Shown here one piece after another: positions 1 through 9,049 of a DNA stretch of 64,000 nt (position 1 is its first letter; each line of letters begins with the position of its first letter). Under the pieces are notes generated by a model. It was not told the DNA's origin and ran no database searches. It saw only the letters and a list, made by a program, of their open reading frames with translations. This DNA comes from Winogradskyella thalassocola. Its GTDB lineage: Bacteria; Bacteroidota; Bacteroidia; Flavobacteriales; Flavobacteriaceae. The stretch covers positions 744,001 to 808,000 of the forward strand of contig NZ_FNCZ01000001.1 of the NCBI RefSeq assembly GCF_900099995.1, given 5' to 3'. A program made the position numbers and the translations under genes.

Positions 1-2
1 AT

Positions 3-1739
3 ACGTTTAAAGAAGATGGAACGATTTCATTAGGTGGTATGAGCTTTTCTAAAAACGGAAAAACATTAGCTTATGCTATTTCTGAAGGAGGAAGCGATTG
101 GAGAAAAATTTTGGTAATGAATGCTGAAACCAATGAGATTGTTGAAGATACATTGGTCGATATCAAATTTAGCGGCATGTCTTGGTATAAGAACGAAGGG
201 TTCTATTACTCTAGTTACGATAAGCCAGAAGGAAGTGAGTTGTCTGCAAAAACAGATCAGCATAAAGTGTTTTATCACAAATTAGGAACAAAACAATCCG
301 AAGATAAATTAGTCTTTGGTGGTACACCTGAAGAAAAACACAGATATATTGGTGGTGGAGTTACGGAAGATGATAAGTATCTTATTATTTCTGCAAGTGT
401 TTCAACTTCTGGAAATAAGTTGTTTATTAAGGATTTGTCAAAACCAAATGGCAAACTTGTAACTATTTTAGATCACACTAATAGTGATTCAAACATTATT
501 GAAAACGTTGGATCTAAGCTTTACATTATGACGAATTTGGGCGCACCAAATCAAAAAATTGTAACTGTAGATGCTTCAAATCCAACTCCAGAAAATTGGG
601 TAGATTTTATTCCTGAAACAGATAATGTTTTAAGCCCATCAACGGCTGGTGGTTATTTTTTTGCTAACTACATGGTAGATGCAGTTTCAAAAGTATTGCA
701 GTACGATTATGATGGGAAACTAATAAGAGAGGTTGAATTACCAGGAATAGGTACGGCTTCTGGTTTTGGTGCAAAGAAGGACGAAACAGAGCTTTATTAT
801 TCATTTACAAATTATGTAACGCCAGGAAGTATCTATAAATATAATATAGAAAAAGGAATTTCAGAATTATACAAAAAACCGAATATAGATTTCAATCCAG
901 AAGACTACGAAAGCAAACAGGTGTTTTACAAGTCTAAAGATGGAACAAAAGTACCTATGATTATTACACACAAAAAAGGTATAAAGCTCAACGGTAAAAA
1001 CCCAACGATTCTTTATGGTTACGGTGGATTTAATATTAGTTTAACACCAAGTTTTAGTATTGCTAATACGGTTTGGTTAGAGCAAGGAGGTATTTATGCC
1101 GTTCCAAATCTTCGAGGAGGTGGAGAATATGGAAAAGCATGGCACGATGCAGGAACGCAGCTTAAAAAACAAAACGTTTTTGACGATTTTATTGCTGCTG
1201 CAGAATACCTTATTTCAGAAAAATATACATCATCAGATTATTTAGCTATTAGCGGTCGCTCTAATGGAGGTTTATTAGTTGGTACAACTATGACGCAACG
1301 CCCAGAGTTAATGAAAGTAGCTTTACCTGGTGTTGGTGTTTTAGACATGTTGCGCTATCATACATTTACTGCTGGAGCTGGTTGGGCTTACGATTACGGA
1401 ACTGCAGAAGATAGTAAGGAAATGTTTGAATACCTTAAAGGGTATTCACCTGTGCATAATGTTAAAGCAGGTGTAGAATATCCTGCAACACTAGTTACTA
1501 CTGGAGATCATGATGATCGCGTAGTGCCTGCACACAGTTTTAAATTTGCGGCAGAATTACAAAGCAAACAAGCCGGAAAAAATCCAACCCTTATTAGAAT
1601 AGAAACAGATGCTGGCCATGGAGCTGGTACACCTGTTAGTAAAACTATTGAGCAATATGCAGATATTTTTGGTTTTACACTTTATAATATGGGATTTGAA
1701 GTATTACCAACAAAAACGGAAGAAAAAGTAAAAGACTAA
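3..1739 (+). CDS. Prolyl oligopeptidase (S9A), 5' end outside the window
   Basis: Serine peptidase that cuts short peptides after proline. The frame is open from base 3, so the start and the first part of the beta-propeller are outside the window; reading from an internal ATG at 39 would be artificial. The N-terminal part visible here is propeller sequence (GGSDWRKI is typical of the family). The C-terminal alpha/beta-hydrolase part has the nucleophile serine in GRSNGGLL (about base 1260), the catalytic aspartate region [11 protein letters not shown] (about 1510) and the histidine in DAGHGAG (about 1617). All three triad regions are intact, so the enzyme is probably active. A signal peptide cannot be judged from the part present. 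Confidence 0.93.
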   Translation, partial: TFKEDGTISLGGMSFSKNGKTLAYAISEGGSDWRKILVMNAETNEIVEDTLVDIKFSGMSWYKNEGFYYSSYDKPEGSELSAKTDQHKVFYHKLGTKQSEDKLVFGGTPEEKHRYIGGGVTEDDKYLIISASVSTSGNKLFIKDLSKPNGKLVTILDHTNSDSNIIENVGSKLYIMTNLGAPNQKIVTVDASNPTPENWVDFIPETDNVLSPSTAGGYFFANYMVDAVSKVLQYDYDGKLIREVELPGIGTASGFGAKKDETELYYSFTNYVTPGSIYKYNIEKGISELYKKPNIDFNPEDYESKQVFYKSKDGTKVPMIITHKKGIKLNGKNPTILYGYGGFNISLTPSFSIANTVWLEQGGIYAVPNLRGGGEYGKAWHDAGTQLKKQNVFDDFIAAAEYLISEKYTSSDYLAISGRSNGGLLVGTTMTQRPELMKVALPGVGVLDMLRYHTFTAGAGWAYDYGTAEDSKEMFEYLKGYSPVHNVKAGVEYPATLVTTGDHDDRVVPAHSFKFAAELQSKQAGKNPTLIRIETDAGHGAGTPVSKTIEQYADIFGFTLYNMGFEVLPTKTEEKVKD

Positions 1740-1891
1740 TATTAGTTTATTTGTCACTTAACCTACGTCAGAAACTACAGAATGAAAAGAGTATAAAAAT
1801 CCTTTTTTCAGATAACGCATTATTTTTTTGTCAGCTTTTGTAGGACTTTTAAACATTAAACTGTCTTATTAATAGTGCATGATTATTGTAT

Positions 1892-3253
1892 ATGAAAAAA
1901 AATTACATCTTATTTTTTCTTTCAATTTTGTTTCTGTTTTCTTGTGGTAATGACGATGGCTTAAATCCATTAGTTATTGAAACAAATCCGGATAGTCTAA
2001 CTATTGTACAAAATTCAGAAATTGAGATTTTTATATTTCTTAACGATTCTAATATTCCTTTAACGGGAGAATTGTCACTAAGTCAGCCTACAAAAGGTAA
2101 TGTTGTAATCATAGATTCTAATAATACACCTAATAACCCAAGTGACGATCATATAAAATATACTGCAAACCCAAATGAGGTTGGTATAGATAATTTTGAA
2201 TATACCATATGCAGCACTTCGGGCGATTGTAAAACAGAAATCATTTCTATTACAATCACAACGAGTTCAAGTGTGCTTTATGATCTAGAGAACATGCCAT
2301 TTTCAGCATTATCAGACTATCAATTTTTTGAAGGGGAATTAAAAAATTTAGAGCCTAGTAGTGGTGTAATTCCTTATACTTTAAATTCCACACTGTTTAG
2401 TGATTATGCTAAGAAGAAACGGTTTGTATGGATGCCAAACAACAGTAAAGCTACATTCTTAAATGAAAATGAACTTTTAGATTTTCCTGTCGGAACGATT
2501 TTAATAAAGAACTTTTACTACGATAACGTTCTTCCCGATAATTCAACACAAATTTTAGAAACCCGATTAATAATTAGAAAACAAGAGGGTTGGGTTTTTG
2601 CAAATTACGCTTGGAATGAAACACAATCTGAAGCTAATTTAGATATGAACGGGAGTTATGTAGATCTGCAATGGCAACAAGAAGGGGCGACGAAATCTGT
2701 ACAATATAGAATTCCATCAGCAGCAGAGTGTCATACCTGTCATAAAGTGTTGGAAATAGCAAAACCAATAGGGCCTAAACCTAGAAACTTAAATTTAAGC
2801 TATGATTATAGTGATGGTACGGCTAATCAATTAGAAAAGTTAGTAAGCCTTGGGTATTTAGAAAATACACTTCCGGAAACAATATCAACTATTCCGGATT
2901 ATAGTGACCATAGCAATTCTTTGAGTCTAAGAGTAAGAGCTTATTTAGATATTAATTGTGCGCATTGCCACTCAGAAAACACACATTGTTCATATAGACC
3001 AATGCGATTAGACTTTTTGTCTACAGAAGACATTACCAATATGGGTGTTTGTGTTGAGGCTGATACAGAACTTGGTTTTGGTCTTGGGCATATTATAGAA
3101 CCAGGGGATGCAAGAAATTCTGTAATGCATTTTAGAATAAGTGCCACAGAGCCTTCTACCAGAATGCCTTTATTAGCGCGTACAATTGTACATACGGAAG
3201 GTGTTCAACTTATTGAAGAATGGATAAACTCATTAAATATAAACTGTAATTAA
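1892..3253 (+). CDS. Diheme c-type cytochrome lipoprotein, SO2930-like
   Basis: Predicted outer-surface or periplasmic lipoprotein: MKKNYILFFLSILFLFSC is a signal peptide ending in a lipobox cysteine. A TTG six bases upstream (1886) is in frame, but the ATG at 1892 gives the proper signal peptide. Residues about 30-125 look like an Ig/cadherin-like domain. The rest matches the SO2930/HNE_0200 family of diheme cytochromes as I recall it, with two CxxCH haem sites, CHTCH (about base 2727) and CAHCH (about 2955), and the motif IPSAAECHTCH. Electron-transfer partners are not known. It lies 9 bp before a T9SS-exported protein and probably shares its transcript. Family assignment is from memory of the motif pattern. 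Confidence 0.8.
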   Translation: MKKNYILFFLSILFLFSCGNDDGLNPLVIETNPDSLTIVQNSEIEIFIFLNDSNIPLTGELSLSQPTKGNVVIIDSNNTPNNPSDDHIKYTANPNEVGIDNFEYTICSTSGDCKTEIISITITTSSSVLYDLENMPFSALSDYQFFEGELKNLEPSSGVIPYTLNSTLFSDYAKKKRFVWMPNNSKATFLNENELLDFPVGTILIKNFYYDNVLPDNSTQILETRLIIRKQEGWVFANYAWNETQSEANLDMNGSYVDLQWQQEGATKSVQYRIPSAAECHTCHKVLEIAKPIGPKPRNLNLSYDYSDGTANQLEKLVSLGYLENTLPETISTIPDYSDHSNSLSLRVRAYLDINCAHCHSENTHCSYRPMRLDFLSTEDITNMGVCVEADTELGFGLGHIIEPGDARNSVMHFRISATEPSTRMPLLARTIVHTEGVQLIEEWINSLNINCN

Positions 3254-3262
3254 AATACTGAT

Positions 3263-5737
3263 ATGAAAAAACTATTACTCTTTACATTACTGTCAACTTT
3301 GTTTTGTGTTCATAGCAATGCGCAACAATTAAACCAAGGAGCTAATTGGCCTAACAACCAATGGACGCTTTCAGGTAGCTATGATGCTTCATACTTATTT
3401 GAAGACCCAACATCATCAGCAAGTGGATCATTTTCGTTTGATGACAATCTAGCTGGTGGAGCTTCTTATAACACTATTGCAGCAGAGTCTCCTGTTATTG
3501 ATCTTAATGCAGCTTTTAATGCAAATGAAACCGAAATAACAGTTGTGTTTCCGTATGTTTTTAACATATGGCAGAATGATCAATCTTTACACCTTCAATA
3601 TTGGGATGGTAGTTCTAGTGAATGGGTAAATTGGGGAAATGAAATTGAGGATAATTCTTCAGTTTCTGTCGATTTTTGTGATGGAACTCCAACAAATTTC
3701 ATAAGTGAAAGTTTAAATATCGCTTCATTTACAACCACGCAATTAACAGGTTTTAAATATCGCATATATTTTGATGATCACAATTCTTATGGCTGGGGCT
3801 TTTGTATAGATTCTCCTTCAATTAGCTCAGCAGCACCTCCAGCTTGTCCTAAAGTAACTTCAGTATTGGTAAGTAATATCAATGCGGTAAGTGCTATTAT
3901 TAATTGGACTGCAGGCTCATCGGAAACCTCTTGGGAAGTTGCTATAATGTTAGCTTCAGAAGGTATTCCGTCTTCTGGGAATACAGTAACAACTAACACC
4001 TATAGTTTAAATAGTCTAGCGTCAGAAACAAACTATATCGTATATATAAGAGCAAATTGTAATGCAGGTGGTTATAGTAATTGGGTAAGTGAAAGCTTCA
4101 CAACCGGAATAGATACGTCTGGTTATCCTGTAGCGTTTACAACAAACCCAATAAATACAACAGGGTCTTACGATATTGCTCTTGTAGATTTAAATGGTGA
4201 TTTTTTAGACGATGTTGTGTCAGTTAGTGCTGATAATTTGAATGTGCATTACCAATTAGCCTCTGGTGGTTTTAACATGAGCAACATAGCAACTCCTGTA
4301 GCAGATAATTCTCCGGATTGGAGTTTAGCTGCAGGTGATTTTGATCGCAATGGCTATAATGATCTTGTTTACGGAGGTTATGGAGGTGTTACATTTATGA
4401 AAGCAAACAATACAGGGACAGCTTATACAGAAATTTCTGGATCAGAATATGTGTTTTCTCAACGTACTAATTTTGTTGATATTAATACAGATGGGCATTT
4501 AGATGCTTTTGTTTGTCACGATGTTCAGGCTAATGTGTATTACATTAATGACGGATCTGGTGATTTAACGTTTTACCAAGGTCAAAGTACAGCATTGCCA
4601 AATGGTGTTGGGTTAGTGCCTGGTGGAGGTAATTATGGTACAGTTTGGATCGATTTTGATAATGATAGAGATATGGATTTATTTATCGCAAAGTGTAGAG
4701 GTAATTCTTCTATTAGTATTAATGAGTTATGGAGAAACGATGGAAATGGTGTATTTGTTAATATTGCAGATAGTAATGGTTGGTACGATACCAATTATCC
4801 AGGTGTAGGTCATAATAATTCTTCTAATTTAGGAGACTTAGTGCAAACATGGTCTTCTGCTTGGGCAGATTTTGATAACGATGGGGATATGGACGTTTAT
4901 GTTGGTGCTAGTAGTACTGTTGACGGAGATTCTAAATTAATGCGTAATAATGGAGACGGTACGTTTACTGATGTAACGGCTGGTTCTGGAGTTTTAGATG
5001 CGTCATTAGGACGAGAAAATGCTCCAGCAGATTTCGATAATGATGGTTATATAGATATTTTAAGTAATGGTGATATATTATTTAATAATGGTGATTTCAC
5101 GTTTACAAATTATTCAACAAACATGCCTCCAAGTGGTGCGATTGGAGACACAAACAACGATGGTTTTTTAGATGTTTTTCGTAACGGAAATATTTACTTA
5201 AACAATACAAATGCTAACAATTGGATTAAAATTAATACCATAGGTACAACAAGCAACATAAATGGTATTGGTGCTAGAGTAGAAATACAAACAACTAATG
5301 GCACGCAAATAAGAGATGTTAGAAGTGGAGAAGGTTTTGAATTTATGAGTTCATTAAATACACATTTCGGTATTGGTGCCTTAACGAGTATTAATAGCAT
5401 CACTATTTACTGGCCATCTGGTACGGTAGATTTTATTGCGAGTCCTGCGATAAATACGACACATACTATTACTGAAGGCTCTGCATTGAGCGTTATAGAC
5501 GAAACGTTAGTTGATGTAACCATTTATCCTAATCCGGTTGAAGCAGAACTTACTATAAAAACTTCAGCAGATGTTATTAATAAAATCGCAACGGTTTTTG
5601 ATGTTAATGGAAAACGTATTCTTAACCAGAAACTTAAAACAAACACGGTAAACGTTTCAAGTTTAACAAGTGGAGTTTATTTTTTAAGATTAGAATCTGA
5701 AGGGAAAATTATCAAACGAAAGTTTATAAAGAAATAA
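3263..5737 (+). CDS. T9SS-exported FG-GAP/ASPIC repeat protein
   Basis: Secreted protein of 824 residues. It has a signal peptide (MKKLLLFTLLSTLFCVHSNAQ), a beta-sandwich region, a fibronectin type III domain (about residues 195-280), then repeated FG-GAP/VCBS calcium-binding blades recognisable by DFDxDGxxD-type motifs such as WADFDNDGDMDVYVG. An ASPIC/UnbV domain follows (about 650-715, with NGIGARVEI and HFGIG). The last 80 residues form a type A T9SS sorting domain ending SGVYFLRLESEGKIIKRKFIKK in character. The product should be exported across the outer membrane and anchored or released. It probably forms a two-gene operon with the upstream cytochrome. The ligand is unknown. Confidence 0.88.
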   Translation: MKKLLLFTLLSTLFCVHSNAQQLNQGANWPNNQWTLSGSYDASYLFEDPTSSASGSFSFDDNLAGGASYNTIAAESPVIDLNAAFNANETEITVVFPYVFNIWQNDQSLHLQYWDGSSSEWVNWGNEIEDNSSVSVDFCDGTPTNFISESLNIASFTTTQLTGFKYRIYFDDHNSYGWGFCIDSPSISSAAPPACPKVTSVLVSNINAVSAIINWTAGSSETSWEVAIMLASEGIPSSGNTVTTNTYSLNSLASETNYIVYIRANCNAGGYSNWVSESFTTGIDTSGYPVAFTTNPINTTGSYDIALVDLNGDFLDDVVSVSADNLNVHYQLASGGFNMSNIATPVADNSPDWSLAAGDFDRNGYNDLVYGGYGGVTFMKANNTGTAYTEISGSEYVFSQRTNFVDINTDGHLDAFVCHDVQANVYYINDGSGDLTFYQGQSTALPNGVGLVPGGGNYGTVWIDFDNDRDMDLFIAKCRGNSSISINELWRNDGNGVFVNIADSNGWYDTNYPGVGHNNSSNLGDLVQTWSSAWADFDNDGDMDVYVGASSTVDGDSKLMRNNGDGTFTDVTAGSGVLDASLGRENAPADFDNDGYIDILSNGDILFNNGDFTFTNYSTNMPPSGAIGDTNNDGFLDVFRNGNIYLNNTNANNWIKINTIGTTSNINGIGARVEIQTTNGTQIRDVRSGEGFEFMSSLNTHFGIGALTSINSITIYWPSGTVDFIASPAINTTHTITEGSALSVIDETLVDVTIYPNPVEAELTIKTSADVINKIATVFDVNGKRILNQKLKTNTVNVSSLTSGVYFLRLESEGKIIKRKFIKK

Positions 5738-5760
5738 TTTATAGACTATAAAAAAATTTA

Positions 5761-5794
5761 AAACCGTTCCGATGTTAATCGGGACGGTTTTTTT
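5761..5794 (+). terminator. Intrinsic terminator after the FG-GAP gene
   Basis: A 13-bp stem (AAACCGTTCCGAT with ATCGGGACGGTTT, one G-U pair) encloses a 4-nt loop and runs into TTTTTTT. It lies 24 bp after the stop codon of the upstream gene and before the ABC ATPase, so it separates the two transcripts. Confidence 0.85.
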
Positions 5795-5829
5795 ATGACA
5801 ATTCTTTAACGATGTAGTATTTTTGTAAA

Positions 5830-6744
5830 ATGCTTCAAGTAAACAATGTCACTTTCGGGTATTCTAAAACTAAGGTTTTAAAAGCTATTGACTTTAATGT
5901 AAAAGCTGGGGAAAACCTTGCTATCATTGGTGAAAGTGGCTCTGGTAAAAGCACGCTGTTAAAACTTATATATGGCGAGTACGATTTAAAACAAGGACAG
6001 ATTTTTTGGAAAGATGAAGAAATTCTTGGACCAAAATATAATCTGGTTGTGGGTTACGATTTTATGAAATACGTGACCCAAGAATTCGATTTAATGCCAG
6101 TGATTACGGTTGAAGAAAACATAGGAAAACACTTATCGCGCTTTTACCCTGAAGAAAAACGAAAACGCACAGAGGAATTAATAAAAGTTGTAGAACTCGA
6201 AGCTTTTGCAAATACCAAAGTAAAATTCTTAAGTGGTGGACAAAAACAACGTGTCGCTATTGCTAGAGCATTAGCAAAAGAACCTGAAATCTTATTATTA
6301 GACGAACCGTTTAGTCATATTGATAATTTTCAAAAACAAGGCTTGCGACGTAATGTTTTTAATTACTTAAAAGCAAAAAATATAGCGTGCATTGTTGCGA
6401 CTCACGACAGAAATGATGTGCTTGGCTTTGCTGATGAAATGATAGTGCTTAATGAGGCTGAAATCATAGCGAAAGACACTCCTCAAAATTTATATAAAAA
6501 TCCTAAGCAACCTTTAATAGCTTCATTTTTTGGCGAATTTAATGTCATTGAACCTTATGGAATTGTGTATGCAAATCAAATTGAAATTGTAGCACAATCC
6601 GATTTAAAAGCTGTTGTTAAAACGTCTTACTTTAATGGAAGTTCTTGGTTGATTGAGGCCGATTATAAGTCTAAATCTATTTATATTGAACATGATTTTG
6701 AACTAAAAAAAGATGCCGAAATTTTATTGCAAATTTACAAATAA
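5830..6744 (+). CDS. ABC transporter ATP-binding protein, no permease beside it
   Basis: Cytoplasmic ATPase subunit of an ABC transporter. Walker A is GESGSGKST (residues 34-42), the signature LSGGQKQRVAIARA is near residue 137 and Walker B LLLDEP near 160. The D-loop reads FSHID and the switch histidine is in VATHDRND. After the nucleotide-binding domain (about residue 230) there is a 75-residue extension, possibly a regulatory beta domain as in sugar or phosphate importers. No membrane subunit is encoded nearby, so the substrate cannot be inferred. Its last 21 bases overlap the 3' end of the convergent WYL-PhyH gene. Confidence 0.88.
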   Translation: MLQVNNVTFGYSKTKVLKAIDFNVKAGENLAIIGESGSGKSTLLKLIYGEYDLKQGQIFWKDEEILGPKYNLVVGYDFMKYVTQEFDLMPVITVEENIGKHLSRFYPEEKRKRTEELIKVVELEAFANTKVKFLSGGQKQRVAIARALAKEPEILLLDEPFSHIDNFQKQGLRRNVFNYLKAKNIACIVATHDRNDVLGFADEMIVLNEAEIIAKDTPQNLYKNPKQPLIASFFGEFNVIEPYGIVYANQIEIVAQSDLKAVVKTSYFNGSSWLIEADYKSKSIYIEHDFELKKDAEILLQIYK

Positions 6745-8460
6745 GTCTTCTCTTTCCGCATAGCTTAAACCATTTGGTAATTCAATAGAGGAAAATTCTA
6801 AATGCAATACACGTCGTCTTTTTTGAACCGTAGTTTCAGAAGATGCGTGTAGGAGTAGCGGTTTGAGTAATTGTACTCCTCCTGCGGCTATTTCACTTAC
6901 AAAAGGAATAGAATTTTCACTAATTAATTTAATTTCTTCAGGTTGTAAATGTTTGTTGTGGGATCCTGGAATTACTTTTAAAGCACCATTTTTAATCGTA
7001 GTGTCATCTAAGTGAATTCGCATAGAGAATGTGTTTTTTGAAATTTCTTGTGTTGGTCTAACACTTATTACTCCTTTCTTATTTGTCCAAGCAGAAAACC
7101 CATCTGTTTCTATTTTTTCTAAAACATTTATCGGTACATCTTGATGCCAAGTTACGTACCAGTTATCCTTTGGTGATTTATCAAAATAAATAGCCTTGGT
7201 TAAAAAAGCATTTTTGTCAATCGATTTAATTAGCTTTTTGAAATTCTTGTTGAACAAAATCTCTTTGAGTTCTGGCATTTTAAGGAGTACCTCGCGCATC
7301 CCAAAGGTTTGCTCGTTATGGTTCTTAAAATAAGTATCAAATCGAGTTTTTAATTTTCTGATATCACGCTTTGTAAATACATGATTCAGAATACCAAAGC
7401 CTTTATGCTCTAGGCGTTTTGATATGGTTCTTAAGCTTTTCTCATTTATCTCTGTCTCATAAGTATCTACAGCATCGTATAGGCGTTCTTTTATGTTTCG
7501 TTTTAAGCGTTCGGGTGCAATAACTTTGATCCCTTCACCTAACCCTAGAATCTCCTTTTCTAATTCAAAATTTAATTGAACATCTAATGAAATGGTTACT
7601 CCAAAATGATCTCTGCTTACTTCTTTTTGAGAGTGATGAAAAGGTTTGGTTAATACATATGGTGCCTGCTTGTGATTAACATATAGTAATACATTTTCTG
7701 GCTCTAATGTTGGGCTTACAGAAACACCAATAGCATTTTTATAGAAAGTTTCAATATCAAAATTAGAATCTAAAATATAAGGATTATCACTTTTTCTTAT
7801 AGTAATAATTCTATCTAAAGCCAGATTCATAATCCCTTCATTTTTTTGTCTTTTGCCAATTAAAAACCATCGGTTTCTAAATTCTTTCAGTAAATAGCCA
7901 TGAAATACAAATGTGCTTTCTTTTCGTGCTTTAAATGATTGATAAGTAATTTCTATGGCTTCTTTTTTTAGTATAAATTGATACAACTGATCTAAGAATT
8001 CTATGCCTTTTAAATTGTCGTTCTTTTCAAAATCTATTAACGATTTTTCATGTGTTTTCTGGGTGTAAACATGGTCTTCTAGTTTCTGAACCATACTGCC
8101 TAATTCCGAAAAATGAGAAAACCCTTGAAACTGTTTTAAAAACGAAACAGCTTCAGATAGTTTACTTAAATCTTGATTAGAAATTGGGCTGTTAGTAATA
8201 CTGTACTCAGCATCCTCATATTTATAAAACTTACGATCATAAACTACGATGGGTGCATTATAACCCAGCTTGTCGCTGCGCATCATTTGTAGATCCAATT
8301 GAACAGTTCTTTTGCTTACATCAACATCTTTGCCTTCGTATTCGTATAAAGCATCCGAAACCGCTTCAATTAAGTCATTAAGCGTCCATTGTCTAAACTG
8401 ATTTTGAAGACATTTATCAATGGTTTTATAGCGAATTAATGCGTTTTTATTTACGGCCAT
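6724..8460 (-). CDS. WYL transcription regulator fused to a PhyH (2-oxoglutarate/Fe(II)) domain
   Basis: One uninterrupted frame joins two families. Residues about 10-95 form a DeoR/HTH_11-like winged helix. About 165-240 is a WYL domain (FHGYLLKEFRNRWFLIG; LALDRI). About 250-340 is its WCX extension. From about 345 to the end it resembles phytanoyl-CoA dioxygenase: HQD (about 447-449) and LLLHASS (about 546) give the HxD...H iron triad, RRRVLH supplies the likely 2-oxoglutarate arginine, and GALKVIPGSHNKH is a PhyH signature. WYL regulators sense ligands, often nucleic acids. Whether this dioxygenase half is catalytic or a sensor is unknown. I start at ATG 8460 (MAVNKNALIRY), not the in-frame codon 24 bases upstream. 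It is divergent from an RNA-repair cluster and preceded by the island's palindrome, so it probably autoregulates and controls that cluster. Confidence 0.88.
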   Translation of the reverse strand: MAVNKNALIRYKTIDKCLQNQFRQWTLNDLIEAVSDALYEYEGKDVDVSKRTVQLDLQMMRSDKLGYNAPIVVYDRKFYKYEDAEYSITNSPISNQDLSKLSEAVSFLKQFQGFSHFSELGSMVQKLEDHVYTQKTHEKSLIDFEKNDNLKGIEFLDQLYQFILKKEAIEITYQSFKARKESTFVFHGYLLKEFRNRWFLIGKRQKNEGIMNLALDRIITIRKSDNPYILDSNFDIETFYKNAIGVSVSPTLEPENVLLYVNHKQAPYVLTKPFHHSQKEVSRDHFGVTISLDVQLNFELEKEILGLGEGIKVIAPERLKRNIKERLYDAVDTYETEINEKSLRTISKRLEHKGFGILNHVFTKRDIRKLKTRFDTYFKNHNEQTFGMREVLLKMPELKEILFNKNFKKLIKSIDKNAFLTKAIYFDKSPKDNWYVTWHQDVPINVLEKIETDGFSAWTNKKGVISVRPTQEISKNTFSMRIHLDDTTIKNGALKVIPGSHNKHLQPEEIKLISENSIPFVSEIAAGGVQLLKPLLLHASSETTVQKRRRVLHLEFSSIELPNGLSYAEREDLFVNLQ

Positions 8461-8483
8461 TTTAGTTGAAATTTGATACATCA

Positions 8484-8519
8484 TAAAAGTAAAAAATTAC
8501 TACGCAATTATCGTGCGCA
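8484..8519 (-). promoter_or_regulatory. Operator copy 1 plus -7 box of the WYL-PhyH gene
   Basis: Bases 8501-8519 read TACGCAA-TTATC-GTGCGCA, an imperfect version of the palindrome TACGCAA-N5-TTGCGTA (two mismatches in the right arm). Read on the minus strand, the palindrome ends at 8501. After exactly 9 nt the box TACTTTTA (8491-8484) follows, close to the Bacteroidota -7 consensus TAnnTTTG. The start codon is 24 nt further on. The same palindrome with the same 9-nt spacing occurs at 10208 and 12328, so this is the likely binding site of the divergent regulator on its own promoter. Confidence 0.65.
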
Positions 8520-8582
8520 GAAAGAGGAATTCATAAGAATGAAGACAGATTGAAAAAAATATTTGCATTTCTCAAAAAAAAT

Positions 8583-8599
8583 ATAATACTTCGTATTAT
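8583..8599. repeat. Perfect palindrome in the divergent intergenic region
   Basis: ATAATAC-TTC-GTATTAT: 7-bp perfect arms around three bases, between the regulator and the small ORF at 8750. It could be a second protein-binding site or a small hairpin. It does not resemble the TACGCAA operator. The whole gap 8461-9049 has no long gene. It holds operator copy 1, this palindrome, a promoter, a 24-codon ORF, a terminator and REP-like repeats. Confidence 0.4.
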
Positions 8600-8633
8600 G
8601 GTGCTCAATTTTAAGCCATTTGAAAAATAAATT

Positions 8634-8664
8634 TTGTAAAGTCGAAAAAAAAGCTAAATATTTG
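8634..8664 (+). promoter_or_regulatory. Promoter for the 24-codon ORF transcript
   Basis: TTG at 8634-8636 (in ATTTTGT) is followed after 20 nt by AATATTTG (8657-8664), fitting the Bacteroidota -33 / -7 pattern. The same AATATTTG octamer is the -7 box of the operator-bearing promoters at 10236 and 12356. No TACGCAA palindrome lies upstream here, but TTGC-AAC-GCAA overlaps the box at 8662-8672. Confidence 0.45.
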
Positions 8665-8749
8665 CAACGCAATAAATTAATATTCTGGCCGCTGAGCGAA
8701 GTCGAAGTGAGCTAAATTGCAACCAAAATCAAATTAATAATTAGAAACT

Positions 8750-8824
8750 ATGAGTTTATTTATAACATATCAAAACGATCCAAAAGGAATTCTGCCTTTT
8801 GTGATGCTTCGTGATTATCGTTAG
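8750..8824 (+). CDS. Possible 24-residue small protein
   Basis: A short frame with ATG start encodes MSLFITYQNDPKGILPFVML followed by RDYR. It begins after ATTAATAATTAGAAACT, an A-rich leader typical of this genome, has a promoter about 90 bp upstream and an intrinsic terminator 27 bp downstream, so it sits in its own short transcription unit. I recognise no family. It could be a leader peptide, a small functional protein, or a chance frame inside a small RNA. Coding status is uncertain. Confidence 0.35.
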   Translation: MSLFITYQNDPKGILPFVMLRDYR

Positions 8825-8850
8825 ATAAACTTTTCAAATTTATAAATGAG

Positions 8851-8887
8851 AAATCCGAAGCCAGTTAAATACTGTTTCGGATTTTTT
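8851..8887 (+). terminator. Intrinsic terminator after the small ORF
   Basis: AAATCCGAA (8851-8859) pairs with TTCGGATTT (8876-8884), loop of 16 nt, and the 3' arm runs into TTTTTT. It ends the transcript that starts at the 8657 promoter, giving an RNA of roughly 210 nt. Confidence 0.7.
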
Positions 8888-8952
8888 GTTTTCCACTATT
8901 AGCGATTCTGCTAAACACATTTCCACAAACAGTAATTATAAAACGAACATTA

Positions 8953-9037
8953 TGTCATTCTGAGCACAGCGAAGAATCTCATGTATAGTTCAAACGAAAT
9001 TATTAATAATTAAAAAAGATCCTGAATCAAGTTCAGG
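8953..9037. repeat. REP-like dispersed repeat pieces
   Basis: TGTCATTCTGAGC followed by ACAGCGAAGAAT (8953-8977) recurs almost unchanged at 12378-12402 in the rtcB leader. CCTGAA-TCAAG-TTCAGG (9021-9037) is a second small hairpin. A related GCTGAGCGAAGTCGAAGTG lies at 8691. Such pieces are common dispersed intergenic repeats in Flavobacteriaceae. Here they cluster around the RNA-repair genes. Confidence 0.6.
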
Positions 9038-9049
9038 ACAACTAAAACC

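Noticed and set aside
8951..9037. Terminator or small RNA between the small ORF and the TPR gene
   Set aside because: The inverted repeats have no T-run and match dispersed repeat pieces elsewhere in the window.
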